Positions 49,441-58,182 are shown, numbered from the stretch's first letter. The stretch is DNA of 64,000 nt from JAJTHB01 sp033763775 (GCA_033763775.1 JANRJW010000012.1:179867-243866), one strand, 5' to 3'. Made by a program: numbers and translations. Notes: generated by a model not told the origin, from the letters alone.

Positions 49441-52396
49441 GCTTTATCTCATCGACGGCTCCGGCTTCATATTCCGCGCTTATCATGCGCTGCCGCCGCT
49501 GACCGCGCCAAACGGCACGCCGATTGGCGCAGTGAGTGGCTTTGTGAATATGCTCCTGAAGCTTAGAAAAGATTTAGATTCTCGTGATGCGAGCGCAGTA
49601 GCGCGAGCCAGTCTTGAGCAGCATCCCATCGCGAGGTCAGCAGACCAAGCGGGGGATCATTCCATATATATGGCGGTAATCTTCGACGCAGCGCGGCAGA
49701 CGTTCCGCAACCGGATTTATCCTGACTATAAAGCCCACCGCCCGCCCGCACCGGAAGATTTAGTGCCGCAATTCCCAATTGTGCGTGAGGCCACGCTGGC
49801 GCTTGGCCTGCCTGCGATTGAACTGGCAGATTACGAAGCAGACGACATCATCGCCACCTACGCACGCGAGGCGCGCGCGGCGGGCTTTGAGGTGGTTGTT
49901 ATTTCCTCGGATAAAGACCTGATGCAGCTGGTGGGACAGAGCGTGTCGCTCTATGACGCGATGAAAAACAAACCCATCGGCGAAGCGGAAGTGAAGGAAA
50001 AATTCGGCGTTAGTCCGGACAAGGTACGTGATGTGCTGGCGCTGATGGGCGATAGCTCGGACAATGTGCCGGGCGTTCCCGGTATCGGCCCGAAAACCGC
50101 CGCCGAACTGATTGGCGAATATGGCGACTTGGAAACGCTGCTCGCGCGCGCCCATGAAATCAAACAACCCAAACGGCGCGAAACTATTCTTTCGAGCAGC
50201 GCGCAGGCGCGCATTTCCTACGAACTGGTGGGGCTGATGGAAGCAGTGCCAAACCTGCCGCCGCTGGAAAGCCTTGCCACCCGCCCGCTCGATATTCAGA
50301 TCGCCGGCGAGTTCATGCAGAAATATGGGCTGAAAGCGGCGTTATCTAGGCTTCAAAATAAAGAAGGCATTGGGGATTTGGCATTAGGCATTGGGAAAGA
50401 AAAGCAAGCCTCTGCTCTCTCTAATCCTCAATCACCAATCCCTAATGCCTCTTACCAAACCCTCACCAGCGAAGCAGCGCTCGCCGAATGGATCCTGCGC
50501 GCGCGCAGGAAAGGCATGGTGGCTTTTGACACCGAAACCACTTCGCTTGATAGCATGCGCACCGAGCTGGTGGGCTTTTCGCTATGTGTGGAGGCGGGCG
50601 AGGCGTGTTATGTGCCGCTACTTCATAAGGGATTAGGCATGAGTGATTTGGGATTAGGGGAAAACGCAGATTTATTCTCTTCCCCAGTGCCTAATGCCCA
50701 ATCCCTAATCCCCAATCAGATCCCACTTGCCCGCGCCTTGGAATTGATGAAGCCGCTGCTGGAGGACGAGTCCGTCCTCAAAATCGGCCACAACATTAAA
50801 TTCGATATGCATGTGATGGCGCGCTACGGCATCACGCTGCGCGCCGTGGATGACACGATGCTGATGGCCTACTGCCTGCATGCCGGCGAGCATGGGCAAG
50901 GCATGGATGAGCTGGCGGAGAAATATCTCGCACGCAAGACCATCACCTTTGACGAAATCACCGGCACCGGCAAAGCCCGCAAACGCTTCGACGAGGTGGA
51001 CATAGACAAAGCAACCGCCTACGCCGCGGAAGATGCCGATATCACCATGCAGCTGCATCAGCTTTTTGCGCGTGAGCTGTTTGAAGCGCGGCTGCAGACG
51101 CTCTATCAAACCCTTGAGCGGCCGCTGGTTCCTATTTTATTTGCGATGGAAGAGCGCGGCATCAAGGTGAATCCCGCGCGGCTTGCCGAACTTTCCAAGG
51201 ATTTTGAAACGCGCATGTTTGTGCTGGAAAAAGATATCCATGCGCTGGCTGGGGCGGAATTCAATGTCGGCTCGCCCAAGCAGCTCGGCGAGATTTTATT
51301 TGATGCACTAAAGCTGCCGGGCGGAAAGAAATCTGCCAAAACCGGCGCCTACTCAACCGATAATGAGGTGCTGGAAGAGCTGGCCGAAGCTGGCCATACG
51401 ATTGCCAGCAAAGTGATCGACTGGCGATCGCTCGCCAAGCTGAGAGGCACCTATACGGATGCGCTGGCACAACAGATTAATCCGGCAACGAAACGGGTTC
51501 ACACCAGCTTCGCGCAGGCCATCACCTCCACTGGCCGGCTTTCTTCCAGCGATCCGAACCTGCAGAACATCCCGATTCGCTCCGAAGAAGGCCGCAAGAT
51601 TCGTGAAGCGTTTGTGGCGGATGAAGGCTGCGTGCTCGTTTCGGCGGATTATTCTCAGATTGAGCTTCGCCTGCTCGCACACATGGCCAATATCGAGGTA
51701 CTGAAAACCGCTTTTCGAAACGGCGATGATATTCACGCCATCACCGCCTCGCAGATGTTTGGTGTACCGGTTTCTGATGTATCCGGCGATCTTCGCCGCA
51801 GCGCCAAGACAATTAATTTCGGCATCATCTACGGCATCTCTGCGCATGGGCTGGCTGCGCGCCTTGGCATTGGACGCAGCGAGGCGGCAAGTTATATCGA
51901 GCAATATTTCCGCCAATATCCCGGCATCCGTGATTACATGGAAGCAACCAAAGATTATGCACGCAAGCATGGCTATGTGGAAACGCTCTATGGCCGCCGC
52001 TGCCACCTTCCCGGCATTCATGATAAAAATGCTGCTCGCCGCCAGTTTTTCGAGCGCGCCGCCATCAATGCACCGCTGCAGGGCACCGCGGCGGATATCA
52101 TCAAACGTGCGATGATTCGTATTTCCCTCTCCCCCTTGAGCGGGGAGGATAGGAGGGGGGGTGATATACACGCCAATTTGCAATTTGAATTACCCCCCAC
52201 CCAACCCTCCCCCTCAAGGGGGGAGGTCTTTAAGCTGCTCCTGCAAGTTCATGACGAGCTGGTGTTTGAAGTGCCAGAGCAGCAGGTCGAGCAGCTGAAG
52301 CCACTGATTAAAAAGGCGATGGAAGGGGCAGCCAGCCTTTCCATTCCCCTCACCGTGGAGATCGGCATCGGCAAGCATTGGGGCGAAGCACATTAA
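49394..52396 (+). CDS. polA: DNA polymerase I carrying several in-frame repeat insertions
   Basis: Replication-repair polymerase with all three domains: 5'-3' exonuclease (from TLYLIDGSGFIFRAYHAL), 3'-5' exonuclease with intact metal residues (VAFDTETTSLD, IGHNIKFDMHV, AEDADITMQ) and polymerase (SADYSQIELRLLAHM, RRSAKTINFGIIYG, QVHDELVFEVP). Unusually it carries four insertions: about residues 61-90, 324-352, 412-441 and 911-944, each matching a DNA hairpin. The N-terminal KAQSPKPTL also comes from a repeat. All are in frame and lie outside catalytic motifs. The start may instead be at 49412. Confidence 0.96.
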   Translation: MEVSSPMPKAQSPKPTLYLIDGSGFIFRAYHALPPLTAPNGTPIGAVSGFVNMLLKLRKDLDSRDASAVARASLEQHPIARSADQAGDHSIYMAVIFDAARQTFRNRIYPDYKAHRPPAPEDLVPQFPIVREATLALGLPAIELADYEADDIIATYAREARAAGFEVVVISSDKDLMQLVGQSVSLYDAMKNKPIGEAEVKEKFGVSPDKVRDVLALMGDSSDNVPGVPGIGPKTAAELIGEYGDLETLLARAHEIKQPKRRETILSSSAQARISYELVGLMEAVPNLPPLESLATRPLDIQIAGEFMQKYGLKAALSRLQNKEGIGDLALGIGKEKQASALSNPQSPIPNASYQTLTSEAALAEWILRARRKGMVAFDTETTSLDSMRTELVGFSLCVEAGEACYVPLLHKGLGMSDLGLGENADLFSSPVPNAQSLIPNQIPLARALELMKPLLEDESVLKIGHNIKFDMHVMARYGITLRAVDDTMLMAYCLHAGEHGQGMDELAEKYLARKTITFDEITGTGKARKRFDEVDIDKATAYAAEDADITMQLHQLFARELFEARLQTLYQTLERPLVPILFAMEERGIKVNPARLAELSKDFETRMFVLEKDIHALAGAEFNVGSPKQLGEILFDALKLPGGKKSAKTGAYSTDNEVLEELAEAGHTIASKVIDWRSLAKLRGTYTDALAQQINPATKRVHTSFAQAITSTGRLSSSDPNLQNIPIRSEEGRKIREAFVADEGCVLVSADYSQIELRLLAHMANIEVLKTAFRNGDDIHAITASQMFGVPVSDVSGDLRRSAKTINFGIIYGISAHGLAARLGIGRSEAASYIEQYFRQYPGIRDYMEATKDYARKHGYVETLYGRRCHLPGIHDKNAARRQFFERAAINAPLQGTAADIIKRAMIRISLSPLSGEDRRGGDIHANLQFELPPTQPSPSRGEVFKLLLQVHDELVFEVPEQQVEQLKPLIKKAMEGAASLSIPLTVEIGIGKHWGEAH
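49577..49660. repeat. Palindromic insertion in polA 5' exonuclease region
   Basis: The DNA holds CTCGTGATG and CATCGCGAG (near-perfect complements) around GCGAGCGCAGTAGCGCGAGC. It encodes SRDASAVARASLEQHPIARS, absent from usual PolA between the LRK helix and the VIFDA strand. The boundaries are approximate. Confidence 0.6.
50365..50450. repeat. 7-bp-unit hairpin in polA, first
   Basis: The left arm reads AGGCATT, GGGGATT, TGGCATT, AGGCATT, and the reverse complement of the right arm reads AGGCATT, AGGGATT, GGTGATT, GAGGATT. It lies in frame at the junction before the 3'-5' exonuclease domain. Confidence 0.88.
50627..50718. repeat. 7-bp-unit hairpin in polA, second
   Basis: The left arm has AGGGATT, AGGCATG, AGTGATT, TGGGATT, and the reverse-complemented right arm has AGGGATT, GGGCATT, AGGCACT. 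The unit is the same as in the hairpin 180 bp upstream. It is inserted in frame within the exonuclease domain between PLLHKG and IPLARAL. Confidence 0.88.
52125..52226. repeat. C-rich hairpin insertion in polA polymerase domain
   Basis: CCCTCTCCCCCTTGAGCGGG on the left and CCCTCCCCCTCAAGGGGGGA on the right are parts of a nested inverted repeat of the same type as 13733-13772. It encodes SPLSGEDRRGG..PPTQPSPSRGE between DIIKRAMIRI and KLLLQVHDELV, replacing a variable surface loop. Confidence 0.85.
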
Positions 52397-52471
52397 TGCA
52401 ATCAAATCCATTGCACGGCGGCTCTTTATCCTTATAATCACAAAACATTTCATTTTGTTACAGGAAAGACA

Positions 52472-53884
52472 TTGTCCAGTTTCAACCGCGAAAAACTAAA
52501 ACCCGTTGTAATTTCAGGCCGTGAAGTGCTGCCTATTGTTGAGGGTGGCAAGGGTGTGTCGGTCACTAATGGCCGCACCGCAGGCGCTTTTGCGGCGGCT
52601 GGCGCGGTCGGCACCTTTTCCGGCGTGAATGCCGACACCTTTGATAAGGATGGCAAACCCATCCCTTACGTTTACAAAGCCACCACCCGCCGCGAACGCC
52701 ATGAAGAATTGATCGAACAGAGCAGTAAAGGCGGCATTTTTCAGGCGAAACTTGCGCATGAGATTTCCGGTGGCAAAGGCCGCATCCATGTGAATGTGCT
52801 GTGGGAAATGGGCGCATGTGAGCGGATTCTGGTAAATATTCTGGAAAACGCCAGAGGCCTTGTGCATGGCGTCACCTGCGGCGCGGGTATGCCTTATAAA
52901 CTCGCCGAAATCGCAGCCCACTACGAAGTTTATGCACACCCCATTGTCTCCTCCGGCCGCGCCTTCAACGCGCTGTGGAAGCGCGCCTACAGCAAGCACC
53001 CCAAGTGGCTTGGCAGCGTCGTGTATGAAGATCCATGGCTGGCGGGTGGTCACAATGGCTTGTCCAACGCCGAAGACCCGACCAAACCACAAGACCCCTA
53101 CCCGCGTGTGGCTGAGCTGCGCAAAGTGATGAACAGCTACGGCCTGAATGAAACGCCGATTATTATGGCGGGCGGCGTGTGGTGGCTCAAGGAATGGCAG
53201 CACTGGCTGGATAATCCCGAAATCGGCCCGATTGCTTTTCAGTTTGGCACCCGTCCGATTCTCACCAAAGAAAGCCCCGTTTCCGATGAATGGAAACGCC
53301 GCCTGATGACGCTGAAAGAAGGCGATGTGTTCCTTAATAACTTCTCGCCGACCGGCTTTTACTCCTCAGCCGTGAATAATAGTTTCATCAAGGAGCTGCG
53401 CGGCCGCAGCGAGCGCCAGATTGAATATCGCACCGAGATCGAAGGCCTGTTTGCCGATCCCTTCCCCTTTGGCCCGCGCGGCAGGCCGGTCTACATCCAG
53501 CCCGATGACCGCGCCCGCGCCGAACGCTGGATAGCAGAAGGCTATGATGAGCCGATGAAAACCCCGGATGCCACGCTGATGTTTGTCAGTAAACAAAAAG
53601 CGGCTGAGATTCATAAAGATCAGGTGGATTGCATGGGCTGCCTGAGCCACTGCCGCTTTTCCAACTGGAAAGACCATGACGACTACACCACCGGCAAAAA
53701 AGCTGACCCGCGCAGTTTCTGCATCCAGAAAACACTGCAGGATATCGCCCATGGCGCTGGCATCGATCACGAGCTGATGTTCTCCGGTCACAACGCCTTC
53801 AAGTTCCAGCAGGATCCGTGGTATGCGAACGGCTTCGTGCCGACGGTTGCGCAGTTGGTGGATAGGATTATGCAGGGGGAGTAA
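52472..53884 (+). CDS. Nitronate monooxygenase-family flavoprotein
   Basis: An FMN TIM-barrel protein of the 2-nitropropane dioxygenase family. GVTCGAGMPYKLAEIA, PIIMAGGVWW and FQFGTRPILTKESPVSDEWK are the flavin/phosphate regions. The C-terminal CMGCLSHCRF cluster of cysteines is unusual for simple nitronate oxidases and may bind metal. The TTG start is supported by an AGGAAAG site. 470 aa. The last 30 bp occur again at 55336-55365. Confidence 0.85.
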   Translation: MSSFNREKLKPVVISGREVLPIVEGGKGVSVTNGRTAGAFAAAGAVGTFSGVNADTFDKDGKPIPYVYKATTRRERHEELIEQSSKGGIFQAKLAHEISGGKGRIHVNVLWEMGACERILVNILENARGLVHGVTCGAGMPYKLAEIAAHYEVYAHPIVSSGRAFNALWKRAYSKHPKWLGSVVYEDPWLAGGHNGLSNAEDPTKPQDPYPRVAELRKVMNSYGLNETPIIMAGGVWWLKEWQHWLDNPEIGPIAFQFGTRPILTKESPVSDEWKRRLMTLKEGDVFLNNFSPTGFYSSAVNNSFIKELRGRSERQIEYRTEIEGLFADPFPFGPRGRPVYIQPDDRARAERWIAEGYDEPMKTPDATLMFVSKQKAAEIHKDQVDCMGCLSHCRFSNWKDHDDYTTGKKADPRSFCIQKTLQDIAHGAGIDHELMFSGHNAFKFQQDPWYANGFVPTVAQLVDRIMQGE

Positions 53885-53941
53885 CCCTCCTGATTGCCAC
53901 CAATAAGATGCTTGAAAGCTCATCAGCTGACACTATTTTCT

Positions 53942-54055
53942 CGTCATTCCGGGCTCGACCCGGAATCCAGTAAAAGCCGCGATCAGCGGCGGAAAAGATC
54001 TTTTTTCCTTGCTACCGCAAGTAAGGCTGGATCCCCGCTTTCGCGGGGATGACGA
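53942..54055. repeat. Hairpin repeat, intergenic copy (GTCATTCC type)
   Basis: It begins CGTCATTCCGGGCTCGACCC and ends CCCGCTTTCGCGGGGATGACG, so the ends pair. Same type as the in-frame copy in carB at 33691-33773, with a different centre. Confidence 0.9.
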
Positions 54056-54094
54056 AAATCCGTCAGGTGGCAACTCCTGAAAGTTGATTTTTTG

Positions 54095-54122
54095 TGTTAC
54101 ATGTGATACATTGTTACAATGT
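54095..54122. promoter_or_regulatory. Operator-like palindromes before the toxin-antitoxin pair
   Basis: ACATTGT-T-ACAATGT (54108-54122) is a perfect 7-bp-arm palindrome, next to a related TGTTACATGTGATACA (54095-54110). This is typical spacing for a ribbon-helix-helix antitoxin that represses its own operon. Confidence 0.65.
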
Positions 54123-54146
54123 AATACATTTTGAAAGATTCAATCT

Positions 54147-54359
54147 ATGACGTCGGTACGTTTGCCTGAAAATATTGACGCAAAACTTGAAAAATTATGC
54201 GCAAAGACCAAGCGCCCGAAGAGCTTTTACATCCGCGAAGCGCTGGAGCGCTATCTGGAGGATATTTCGGATTATTATATTGCCATGGATCGATTGGCCA
54301 ATCCCGGAAGGTTGCTGACCACCAAGGAACTACTCAAAGAGCTCGAAAAGCATAAATGA
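54147..54359 (+). CDS. Ribbon-helix-helix antitoxin (RelB/CopG-like)
   Basis: A 70-aa protein starting TSVRLPENIDAKLEKLCAKT, the RHH DNA-binding strand and helix, then KSFYIREALERYLEDISDYY; the acidic C-terminal tail should cover the toxin. It overlaps the toxin start by 4 bp. Expected to repress its promoter through the palindromes upstream. Confidence 0.87.
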   Translation: MTSVRLPENIDAKLEKLCAKTKRPKSFYIREALERYLEDISDYYIAMDRLANPGRLLTTKELLKELEKHK

Positions 54360-54619
54360 TTTACCGCGTTTTATGGAGCGAGCGTGTAAAAAAAGACTTG
54401 CTGAAACTTGGCAGCGCCGAAGTTGCACGCATTACCAAGAAAGTGGTGTCGCATCTCGCCAAAGACCCATTATCCCTCGGCAAACCACTCAGTGGAAATT
54501 TTAGCGGCCTACACAGTTACCGCATCGGTGATTACCGGGTACTTTACTCGATGAGACAAGACGAGCTTGTCATTATCGTGCTACATGCCGGCCATCGCAA
54601 AGATGTGTATGAGGATTAG
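54356..54619 (+). CDS. RelE/ParE-family toxin
   Basis: An 87-aa toxin: YRVLWSERVKKDLLKLG, then LSGNFSGLHSYRIGDYRVLYSM and IIVLHAGHRKDVYED, the standard RelE C-terminus with basic and aromatic residues used for mRNA cleavage at the ribosome. Directly coupled to its antitoxin. Confidence 0.9.
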   Translation: MIYRVLWSERVKKDLLKLGSAEVARITKKVVSHLAKDPLSLGKPLSGNFSGLHSYRIGDYRVLYSMRQDELVIIVLHAGHRKDVYED

Positions 54620-55197
54620 CGTCGCCAAGCAGTATCACCCATTCTTTCTTCACCTTCACTAAAACCACGCACTCTTCCAGCAAATGAAGGTAAAGGTGCT
54701 GGCGGTTTTTCGGCAACCGGCTCGCTATCGATGCCAAGTTCTTTAGCTTTCTCTTTCGCCTGTTTCACGATGCTCTGTATCGCCGCATCGATCGCCTTCT
54801 CGTCTACCTGTTCGACACCGAACGCTCCAAAACGCGTGTAATAATCTTTTAGGCGTTTCGTGTAATCCGGCGAATCAAGGCGATAATACCTACCTTCAGA
54901 AACATCATACATCACGCTACCAACTAAATCGCGCTCTTCACGATGGAGATCATCAATGGTCATTCGATCATAACCACTATGATCAGTTGTACGATAATCT
55001 ATAACCGAGCCCCAATCAGGGGTATCTGATGAAACGTTTTTATCAACCCTGCTTTTTTCTCGCCTGTGCTTATAAAACGCTATGTCTAAAGCTCGGATCT
55101 GACCGCGTGTTAGCGCATCACTGGGATAAGTTATAGAATCCATAACTTCATCTCTAAGTTCAATATTCAATTCATGAAACTTGCGCTTTTTTGCCAT
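54616..55197 (-). CDS. Hypothetical charged protein in the islet
   Basis: Not recognised. A 193-aa, highly charged protein; the start MAKKRKFHELN has a strong AGGGGGG ribosome-binding site. Tyr- and Asp-rich middle (YRTTDHSGYDRMTIDDLHRE), then a Lys-rich helix and a Pro-rich tail. No signal peptide. It converges on the toxin gene with a 4-bp overlap. More AT-rich than its neighbours, consistent with acquisition. Confidence 0.55.
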   Translation of the reverse strand: MAKKRKFHELNIELRDEVMDSITYPSDALTRGQIRALDIAFYKHRREKSRVDKNVSSDTPDWGSVIDYRTTDHSGYDRMTIDDLHREERDLVGSVMYDVSEGRYYRLDSPDYTKRLKDYYTRFGAFGVEQVDEKAIDAAIQSIVKQAKEKAKELGIDSEPVAEKPPAPLPSFAGRVRGFSEGEERMGDTAWRR

Positions 55198-55335
55198 GTT
55201 CACTGCCCCCCTAAACTTATTGGTAAATCTTAACACATGGGGGGGGTATTCAAGGCAGGAGATATGAAGTTTTTATGACGACAATATATTAAATACTATC
55301 AATAACTTGTTTGATTTATAACATACGAACAGCTG

Positions 55336-55365
55336 GTTGGTGGATCGCATCATGCAGGGGGAATA
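55336..55365 (+). pseudogene. Duplicate of the nitronate monooxygenase 3' end
   Basis: These 30 bp match 53854-53883 at 25 of 30 positions and encode the same last residues, LVDRIMQGE, and a stop in the same frame. No other part of the gene is present. It marks the right edge of the toxin-antitoxin islet and also contains the stop codon of the minus-strand FAD gene. Confidence 0.7.
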
Positions 55366-56648
55366 GATAGCGCAATCGCCCGTGCGATGGTTGCTGCCTG
55401 CTGCCGCAGTTCCGGCACGGCCGTGGTCTCGAGCAGCTGGCCGGTAAGCAGCGCTCCCATGGCATAAATATCCGGGCTCCCTTCGCTGGAAATGCGGCAA
55501 TGTTCATCCGCGGCAAAACCAGCGCCGCTTGCATGGCGCCGGGCCGCACCTGTTTCCATCAGCGCCGACATATCCACCGAGAAAGGCGACGCATAGCTCG
55601 GCCCCGTGCAGTCAAACACCCAGTCGCAGTTAACCGCGCGCCGCCCCTCATGCGTGTGAATCTCCACCTGCCCCACACCGACGCTCACGCAGCGCCCGCG
55701 CAGGCGCACCACCTGGCCAGAGCTTTCCGCCGCGCCCAGCTCTTTAGCAATAGCTGGCGCCATGCGGTGGCGATGGATATTCCACCAGTGAAGATAGCGC
55801 GTAAGCGCCCGCTTCTGGTCTACTGCTGGCAGACGCTGCCAGATCGCACTTGTCTGCGGCCTGAGCGCATCGAGCGCCTGCTGCCACTGCCCGTGCTTCG
55901 CAGCATAGCGGCGCATGCCCCGCACGAGCTCAGAAAGCCTGAGCTGCTGCGGAAAGGCGGCTGGCGCGGGCAGCGCACCCGGCTCGTCATGCGCCATCGG
56001 AAAATGACCGCGCGGCGATACACAGAGAATGCGGCCAGCAAAGCGCGAGCGAAGCAGGCTGATGATCATATCCATCGCCGTCAGCCCCCCGCCAGCAACT
56101 ACCACGGTGCCCTGCCCGCCCGCAAACTGCGCGGGATCAAACGCCCATGGGTGCACCACGCGCTCACCGCTCAGGCGCGGCGCAAAGCGCAGTCCGCTGG
56201 CAAGCACCACATGTCGGGCAGCGAAGCGCCGACCGCTTGCCGCATGCAGCACGGCCTGGGCATCGATGTGCCTGATATCATCATGGTAATAAGCCACCTG
56301 ATGGCCTGCATTTTTCGCTACGGCCATGGTTTCGTTGAAGCGCTGCTTGAGATAATCGCCATACAGCATGCGCGGGGCAAATTCATGCGGCTGATAGCGT
56401 CCGGCGAGCCAGCTGGCAAAATCATCCGGCACCTCGGCATCCATGCTCATGTGAGCAGCGCGGACATTCAGCAGGTGCTCCGGCCGCGTGGTCGAATACG
56501 CTGCGCCGCAGGGCGAAAGACGGCCAGCGTCGATCAGGCAGATGCTGGCAGGGCGCGGTAGCTTCGCCGCAAGCTTGGCAAACACCGCCGCGCCGGAAAA
56601 TCCCAGCCCGACGACGGCGATATTAAAACGCAGAATATCCTCACGCAC
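55350..56648 (-). CDS. FAD/NAD(P)-binding oxidoreductase (YdhS-like)
   Basis: A flavoprotein of about 432 aa. FNIAVVGLGFSGAAVFAKLA is the FAD-binding motif and VVVAGGGLTAMDMIISLL the second Rossmann motif; PDIYAMGALLTGQLLETTAV resembles the end of the FAD-NAD(P)-binding (PF13454-type) family. The GTG at 56648 overlaps the upstream TAG by one base; a TTG at 56660 is possible. Substrate unknown. Confidence 0.8.
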   Translation of the reverse strand: MREDILRFNIAVVGLGFSGAAVFAKLAAKLPRPASICLIDAGRLSPCGAAYSTTRPEHLLNVRAAHMSMDAEVPDDFASWLAGRYQPHEFAPRMLYGDYLKQRFNETMAVAKNAGHQVAYYHDDIRHIDAQAVLHAASGRRFAARHVVLASGLRFAPRLSGERVVHPWAFDPAQFAGGQGTVVVAGGGLTAMDMIISLLRSRFAGRILCVSPRGHFPMAHDEPGALPAPAAFPQQLRLSELVRGMRRYAAKHGQWQQALDALRPQTSAIWQRLPAVDQKRALTRYLHWWNIHRHRMAPAIAKELGAAESSGQVVRLRGRCVSVGVGQVEIHTHEGRRAVNCDWVFDCTGPSYASPFSVDMSALMETGAARRHASGAGFAADEHCRISSEGSPDIYAMGALLTGQLLETTAVPELRQQAATIARAIALSIPPA

Positions 56649-56980
56649 TAGACGTGCCAACGCTGCTTGAGCTCTTCGCGCCGCGCCTCAGGAATACGCG
56701 AACGCATGATGCCGTAAATCGTCTCCATTTGGCTGCTTGCTGTACGTACAAAAAGAAAGGGAAAGAGCCCATGAATAAAAAGCACCACCGCGCTGAAGAT
56801 CAGCCGCGTGGTCATACGCAGCGTAAACCATAAATGCACAAAATAGCTTTCGCCGGTTTCCTTGGGGTGTTCGGTGAAGGCACGCTCGATTTCATCGCGC
56901 GCGGCTTTGGCCTTGGCCTTATTACTCTCCGACATCAGCCACGCTTTAAAGCGTGAACCTTCGTGAAGTATTCTACGCAT
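56648..56980 (-). CDS. DUF6356-like small membrane protein
   Basis: A 110-aa protein with the family pattern FTEHPKETGESYFVHLWF followed by one membrane hairpin region (LIFSAVVLFIHGLFPFLFV). The start MRRILHEGSRF has a GGAGGG site 4 bp upstream. Function unknown. Translationally coupled to the FAD gene. Confidence 0.75.
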   Translation of the reverse strand: MRRILHEGSRFKAWLMSESNKAKAKAARDEIERAFTEHPKETGESYFVHLWFTLRMTTRLIFSAVVLFIHGLFPFLFVRTASSQMETIYGIMRSRIPEARREELKQRWHV

Positions 56981-57039
56981 GAACCCTCCATCAGTGTGAA
57001 GGCAGACTATAGCAACAGCAGCGCCGACATGCAAACGAG

Positions 57040-58134
57040 CTAGGAAACCTTGCCCTCACGCCACTGCGTGGGAGAAACCCCCACCTTGTCCTTAAAGACG
57101 CGGTTGAACGAAGCAATCGAATTAAAACCTGCCTCAAATCCAATCACCGTGACCTGCGTATCCGGCTCATCGCGCAGGCGGCGCTTGGCATCCTCAATGC
57201 GGTGGTCATTAATCAGCTCAATCACGCTTTTGCCAAAATAATGGTTCACAATGCGCGATAGCTGGTGCTCACTTACCCCAACCTTATCTGCAAACGCCGC
57301 CCGGTTCAGGCGCATTTCGCGGTAGATTCTATCTTGCTCTAGAAGCTGGGTAATCCTCTCTACGACGGGCTTATCTGCATCCGGATCATGCTGTTTTTTT
57401 GCCGAAAGCCGCACGACCTCATCAGCAATACCCGGATAAAACACCCGAAAGAGAGAGGTCATGACAAGATAAATGAATGTCAGCTTAAAGGTTGTGATAA
57501 TGATTTCCGTCTGAGCAAATGATAGTTTTTGCGCAAGAAAGAGCAAATCCACCACCAGCAGGCAGAGATTAAGTAATATCAGCGACATGATCAGCCAATA
57601 CTGATGCTTCTGCTGCTGCATCGTTGACGGCGCCACCGACCGTTGTGAAGAATAATAAACCAGCAGCAGAAAAACAAACGAAGCGCTGAAGATATTATAA
57701 AGCGATTTATAATCGGCGGCATCTTTACAGAATTCATCCGCCAGACACTCCATCGGTGAGAGCATCGAACTCAGTAAGAAGGGACTCCCGCCAATCAGAG
57801 GAATAGCGAGCACCAGCCAATAAGGCAGCGGCACCGGCATGCCCAGCAGAAACTGCATGATGAGCAGAAAACTGACCGCCACAAGCATGCTTTCACCCAG
57901 CGTCAGGGTCGCTTTAATCCATAGATTCTGATCCAGCGGCGGATAAATCACCACGAGCGGCAAGATAAAACTACATGCCAGAGAACAAAAATAGAGCATC
58001 GGCACCCATGCCTGCCTCTGCCCACGGCACGCCAGCAACCCAATCAGAAATATAAAAAAAACAGACGGCAACGCTCCCATCAGCTGGAGCGCCTGCAGGA
58101 GAGTTATGGTGCTATGAAAAGCTGTTTCAGGCAT
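57040..58134 (-). CDS. AraC-family regulator with membrane N-terminus
   Basis: 364 aa. Residues about 1-235 hold seven predicted membrane helices; the C-terminal AraC domain has two HTHs (FADKVGVSEHQLSRIVNHYF and VIGFEAGFNSIASFNRVFKD) and ends GVSPTQWREGKVS. It resembles membrane-bound AraC sensors in which the membrane part receives the signal. It might control the adjacent DUF6356/FAD genes, which lie downstream on the same strand. Confidence 0.88.
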   Translation of the reverse strand: MPETAFHSTITLLQALQLMGALPSVFFIFLIGLLACRGQRQAWVPMLYFCSLACSFILPLVVIYPPLDQNLWIKATLTLGESMLVAVSFLLIMQFLLGMPVPLPYWLVLAIPLIGGSPFLLSSMLSPMECLADEFCKDAADYKSLYNIFSASFVFLLLVYYSSQRSVAPSTMQQQKHQYWLIMSLILLNLCLLVVDLLFLAQKLSFAQTEIIITTFKLTFIYLVMTSLFRVFYPGIADEVVRLSAKKQHDPDADKPVVERITQLLEQDRIYREMRLNRAAFADKVGVSEHQLSRIVNHYFGKSVIELINDHRIEDAKRRLRDEPDTQVTVIGFEAGFNSIASFNRVFKDKVGVSPTQWREGKVS

Positions 58135-58182
58135 GTCGCCAGTAAACCATAGGCACTTACTGAATTAAACCATTCTTTCACC

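Noticed and set aside
31086..50718. Tandem repeats as a CRISPR array
   Set aside because: Units are 7 bp, contiguous and arranged as inverted arms; there are no regular unique spacers and no cas genes.
51353..52183. 276-aa open frame on the minus strand
   Set aside because: Antisense to the PolA polymerase domain.
55500..56561. 353-aa open frame on the plus strand
   Set aside because: Antisense to the FAD protein, which has clear Rossmann motifs; the plus frame shows none.
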